Assembly: GCA_900770895.1 (NCBI GenBank)
Contig: CAAGMF010000135.1
Span: forward strand, 1-7,187
Reading direction: 5' to 3'
Length of the DNA stretch: 7,187 nt
Source of the DNA: an uncultured Mitsuokella sp.
GTDB lineage: Bacteria; Bacillota; Negativicutes; Selenomonadales; Selenomonadaceae
Made by a program: the position numbers and the translations under genes. The first letter of the stretch is position 1; every line of letters starts with the position of its first letter. Below the pieces are notes generated by a model that was not told where the DNA came from, ran no database searches, and saw only the letters and a list, made by a program, of their open reading frames with translations. Shown here piece after piece: positions 4,239 to 7,187 of this stretch.

Positions 4239-6575
4239 TCAGGCCTGCTGGCCGGTGGAGTACATGTTTATCTTCTCCGGGTTGTCCTTTATGGTCCAGA
4301 CGCCGCAGGGGCAGACACCGGCGCAGATGCCGCAGCCGATGCAGCGGTCGGGGTCGCTCGTGTATTCCCAGGAGCCGTCTTCTTTCTCGATACGGCTGAT
4401 GGCCTGCTCCGGGCAGCTCTCGAGGCACATCTGGCAGTCGCGGCATGTGCCGCAGGATACGCAGCGGGCCTTGTCGTCGGTCGGATCGCCGAGATCGCAG
4501 AGATGGCAGCGGTCGAAGTAGGCCTTCGAGAGGCGCTCGGCCGGGATCTCTTTCTTTTCAGGGAATGGCTCTGCAGTGCCGTTGAGATACTGATCGGCGT
4601 ACCAGGCGGCTTTGCGGCCGCTGCCGATGGCATCGGTCAGGCGGCCCGGCTTGATGGTGTCGCCGGCGGTGAATACGCCCGGCAGGATGCTCTGCTGCTT
4701 GTCTGGTACGAGCCAGCTCTTGCGGAAGTATTTGATGCGCTCATCCTGAGGCAGGAAATCGAGCTCCGGGGCCTCGCCGATGGAGACGATGACCTGATCG
4801 GCCGGTATGAAGCGGCCGTCGCTGCCGTAGACGCCCTCGGACGTTATCTTCTGTGTGAAGAACGGCCAGACGAGCTTGCCGCCGAGGCCCTCGATGTAGG
4901 CGATTTCCTTGGCGAAGGCTGCCGGCTTCTGCACATCGACAGCGACGACGGTCTCAGCGCCCATCTCGTAGGCGCCGCGGCAGGTGTCCATGCCGGAGTT
5001 GCCGGCACCGATGACGACGACATGCTTGCCGGTCTTCGGCTTCTCGCCGCGGTTGATGGCTTTCAGGTATTCGAGGCCCATCGTGAGGTGCTCGACACCT
5101 TCCCACGGGAAATAGCGGGATTTCGTGCCGCCGGTGGCGACGATGACGGCATCGCTCTGCTGCTGGAGCTCGGTGAATTTCGCCTTGTCGACCTTGCAGC
5201 CGGAGACGAATTTCACGCCGACGCTCTCGATGCGGGCGAGCTCGGCCTCGAGCAGCTCGTGGGAGAGGCGGCCGCGCGGTATGACCTGCTCGAGCTTGCC
5301 GCCGATATGAGCAGCCTCGTCATAGACCGTGACGTCGTGGCCCTTGCGGGCGAGCTGCCAGGCAGCCGACAGGCCGGCGACGCCGCCACCGATGACGGAG
5401 ACCTTCTTGCCGGTGTGCTCCGTCGGCGGGGCGACCTTCGTAAAGGCCGATTTGTAGCCGAGCGCTCCGATCTGTATCGGGAAGTCGATGCTGCCGCGCG
5501 TGCAGCCGTCCATGCAGGGATTCGGGCAGACAGAGCCGCAGACGGATCCCGGGAACGGCGTATACTCGAGCTCGAGCTGCAGGGCTTCGTCGAGCTTGCC
5601 GGCCCGCAGCAGGGCCATGCGGCGCTGGGTCGGTATGCCGGTCGGGCAATGGAATTCGCAGGGGGCTGCGAAGCGGGCGTTGTCCCAGCTCGGGACGCGC
5701 AGGCGGTAGAGACCGTGCGAGATGGTGTTATGTACCTCGAAATCATCGTGGGCGACGTCGGAGAATATACCGCCCTTCACCCATTCGTGCTTGCGGAAAT
5801 AAGCGACGCCAGCCGGCTTCGGCAGGGCGCGTTTCTCAGCGGCCGTCAGCGGGACGAGTTTCTTCCACTGGGTCCAGTCGGTGAGCTCGCTCTGGAGCTC
5901 AGGATGCTGGACGGCTTCGAGGAAGGCCGGCATGCCACCCTCGAGGAAGGCGATGTCATCATCGTTGAGAGCCAGCGTGCGGATGTCGGCCGGTATCTGG
6001 TCGAGCGGGCCGCGGACGTATACGACGCCGCCGACCATGCCCACGCAGGGGCGCTCGCCGAGCACGGAGTCGAATTCCTCGCTGTCCCAGCCGCAGACGA
6101 CGGCTTTGCCGCCGCCCATGAACTCGAAGGAGAACGAGCCGGTGTTCTTCAGTACCCAGAGCTCAGGCTCCTCGTAGATCGGGTCGTGCTTCATGAGCGA
6201 GCCGGTACGGGTGCCGGCCCGGCCGCCGATGTAGATGCGACCGCCGGATGAGCAGTGGCCCGCCGTATCGCCGGCATCACCGTGGACGGTGATGATGCCG
6301 CCGGCGTTCAGCCAGCCGACATCCGCCGATGTCGCTTCGTCGATGACGATCTCGGTACCGGGCAGGCACATCGAGCCGCAGCGCTGGCCGGCGTTCGTCA
6401 CGTGGAAATGCAGCGTCTTGCCCTCGGTGTTCCATAGCGGACCGCCGATATCATGCTGACCGGAGGCGGCTATATCGAATTCGGTTTCGCCGTCCTTGAC
6501 GGCTTTCTCTATGGCGAGCAGCAGGTCCTGCGTGGACATGCGCTCGTGTCCGTTCAAAGTTTCTATCTTAAACAT
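4239..6575 (-). CDS. gltD: Fused glutamate synthase GXGXG domain, GltD-like oxidoreductase and ferredoxin
   Basis: A 778-residue polypeptide that would carry electrons from NAD(P)H to the FMN subunit of glutamate synthase. Residues 1-245: GXGXG beta-helix (NAGQRCGSMCLPG, GWLNAGGIITVHGDAGD, GGRIYIGGRAGTRTG), normally the C-terminus of the large subunit. Residues 300-360: Cys-rich N-terminal GltD domain (C306, C310, C346, C350, C354, C358) for an Fe-S cluster. Residues 393-419: FAD Rossmann motif IGGGVAGLSAAWQLARKG. Residues 519-540: NAD(P)H motif IGAGNSGMDTCRGAYEMG. Residues 633-656: GVFTAGDTIKPGRLTDAIGS, closing the FAD site. Residues 711-757: two [4Fe-4S] motifs, C711-C714-C717-C721P and C745-C748-C751-C755P. 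Two more CxxC pairs (690/693, 705/708) precede them. Start ATG with AAGGGGAG 6 nt upstream. It follows the FMN-domain gene by 39 nt in the same operon. E. coli GltD is about 472 residues, so the extra length is the two fused domains. Confidence 0.9.
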   Translation of the reverse strand: MFKIETLNGHERMSTQDLLLAIEKAVKDGETEFDIAASGQHDIGGPLWNTEGKTLHFHVTNAGQRCGSMCLPGTEIVIDEATSADVGWLNAGGIITVHGDAGDTAGHCSSGGRIYIGGRAGTRTGSLMKHDPIYEEPELWVLKNTGSFSFEFMGGGKAVVCGWDSEEFDSVLGERPCVGMVGGVVYVRGPLDQIPADIRTLALNDDDIAFLEGGMPAFLEAVQHPELQSELTDWTQWKKLVPLTAAEKRALPKPAGVAYFRKHEWVKGGIFSDVAHDDFEVHNTISHGLYRLRVPSWDNARFAAPCEFHCPTGIPTQRRMALLRAGKLDEALQLELEYTPFPGSVCGSVCPNPCMDGCTRGSIDFPIQIGALGYKSAFTKVAPPTEHTGKKVSVIGGGVAGLSAAWQLARKGHDVTVYDEAAHIGGKLEQVIPRGRLSHELLEAELARIESVGVKFVSGCKVDKAKFTELQQQSDAVIVATGGTKSRYFPWEGVEHLTMGLEYLKAINRGEKPKTGKHVVVIGAGNSGMDTCRGAYEMGAETVVAVDVQKPAAFAKEIAYIEGLGGKLVWPFFTQKITSEGVYGSDGRFIPADQVIVSIGEAPELDFLPQDERIKYFRKSWLVPDKQQSILPGVFTAGDTIKPGRLTDAIGSGRKAAWYADQYLNGTAEPFPEKKEIPAERLSKAYFDRCHLCDLGDPTDDKARCVSCGTCRDCQMCLESCPEQAISRIEKEDGSWEYTSDPDRCIGCGICAGVCPCGVWTIKDNPEKINMYSTGQQA

Positions 6576-6614
6576 TTTTTGCTCCCCTTCTCGTGCGCGG
6601 ATATGCGGTGCGCG

Positions 6615-7187
6615 TCAGCATACATACTGGATACCCAGGCGGTCAGCGATGGCCTTGTCCGTGGAGACGAGGGCGTCGCTGCGGCCTATTGGCAGCGAGC
6701 TGTTGCCGATAGGAGCCATGAGTTTCTTGAGTTCCTTGTCGAATGTCAGTACGTAGTCGACGATCTTCTGGGCACCCTTGTCTACGTCGAGACGCTTCAC
6801 GAGGCGCGGATCCTGCGAGCAGATGCCCATCGGGCAGCGGCCGGTGTTGCAGGAGTTGCAGCGGCCCTGCTCGTTGCCGACGCAGCCGAGGAGCTGGATG
6901 AGGACCTTGCCGACGAATACGCCGTTGGCACCGAGGCACATCATCTTGAAGGCATCAGCTGCCGCGTCGCCGGTCATGCCGATGCCGCCGCCACCGAACA
7001 GCGGAATCTGGCCCTGACGGCCTTGCTTGACGGCTGCGAGGTAGCAGTCGCGGATTTTCGAGACGACCGGATGGCCGGTGTGATCGAGGGAGATCTCGTT
7101 CGCTGCGCCAGTGCCGCCCTGGATGCCGTCGATGAAGAAGCCGCCGCAGATCTTGTACGGGTCGCGCAGCAGGTTGTTGTAGACGGA
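6615..7187 (-). CDS. gltB: Glutamate synthase FMN/Fe-S domain subunit, N-terminus off window
   Basis: The C-terminal 190 residues of the synthase domain, in which 2-oxoglutarate plus ammonia is reduced to glutamate on FMN. Visible in order: CGGFFIDGIQGGTGAANE (substrate/FMN loop, GGTGA at residues 24-28 of the fragment), IPLFGGGGIGMTGDAAADAFKM and LGANGVFVG (FMN phosphate binding), then GRCNSCNTGRCPMGIC (C110, C113, C118, C123), the Fe-S cluster region followed by SQDPRL. The protein ends soon after, at QYVC, with no GXGXG domain. That domain is instead fused to the next gene, so the classical large subunit is split here. The frame is open at the right edge; the glutaminase domain, if present, is further upstream in the operon. 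Stop TGA 6617-6615; the gap to the next start is 39 nt with a clear ribosome site. Confidence 0.9.
   Translation of the reverse strand, partial: SVYNNLLRDPYKICGGFFIDGIQGGTGAANEISLDHTGHPVVSKIRDCYLAAVKQGRQGQIPLFGGGGIGMTGDAAADAFKMMCLGANGVFVGKVLIQLLGCVGNEQGRCNSCNTGRCPMGICSQDPRLVKRLDVDKGAQKIVDYVLTFDKELKKLMAPIGNSSLPIGRSDALVSTDKAIADRLGIQYVC

Noticed and set aside
4030..4521. Rightward frame of 163 codons over the small RNA end and the operon terminator
   Set aside because: It crosses two intrinsic terminators and lies antisense to the synthase gene; no ribosome site.
4503..6251. Long rightward open frame of 582 codons opposite the fused synthase gene
   Set aside because: It is antisense to a well-supported gene with clear motifs, is Ala/Asp/Glu/Gly-rich without domains, and has no ribosome site. 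It arises from codon bias in GC-rich sequence.

Overview
The window looks like chromosomal DNA from a flagellated, GC-moderate member of the Negativicutes, most likely Selenomonas or a close relative. The flagellin N-terminus (MAMVVKNNMSA..., then a nearly textbook D0/D1 region) is of the Selenomonas kind. Strong AGGAGG-type ribosome sites, TTG and GTG starts and simple stem-plus-T-run terminators fit the Firmicutes. The genus is recalled from general family knowledge, not from a search.

Left part (1-700): a leftward, window-truncated XRE-type helix-turn-helix regulator starts at a TTG. Its long leader and an AT-rich divergent region separate it from a rightward flagellin gene. The flagellin has a sigma-28-like promoter, a GC-rich folded leader and GGA motifs placed as in CsrA-controlled flagellin mRNAs.

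Centre-left (703-2960): the flagellin is broken. At about 1741-1747 its reading frame runs, one base out of register, into the 3' three quarters of a family 8 glycosyltransferase that has lost its own start. Both genes are therefore remnants joined by a deletion, a recombination or an assembly error. Two hairpins follow the glycosyltransferase.

Centre (2987-4101): a leftward Rpn/PD-(D/E)XK-type nuclease ('transposase-like') gene has its own promoter. Divergent from it, with no protein gene on its strand, is a very convincing small RNA gene: TTTACA-N17-TATAAT promoter, two hairpins and an intrinsic terminator, about 118 nt. Its single-stranded linker is perfectly complementary, over 13 nt and again over 9 nt, to the predicted leader of the helix-turn-helix gene at the left end. 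This suggests either a regulatory pair or a decayed second copy of the small RNA.

Right part (4186-7187): a leftward nitrogen-assimilation operon. A window-truncated FMN/Fe-S domain gene of glutamate synthase is followed after 39 nt by a 778-residue fusion of the GXGXG beta-helix domain, a GltD-like FAD/NAD(P)H oxidoreductase and a C-terminal two-cluster ferredoxin, ending at a clean terminator. Together they would take electrons from NAD(P)H through FAD and Fe-S clusters to FMN and so make glutamate. The glutaminase domain is not in the window and is expected upstream.
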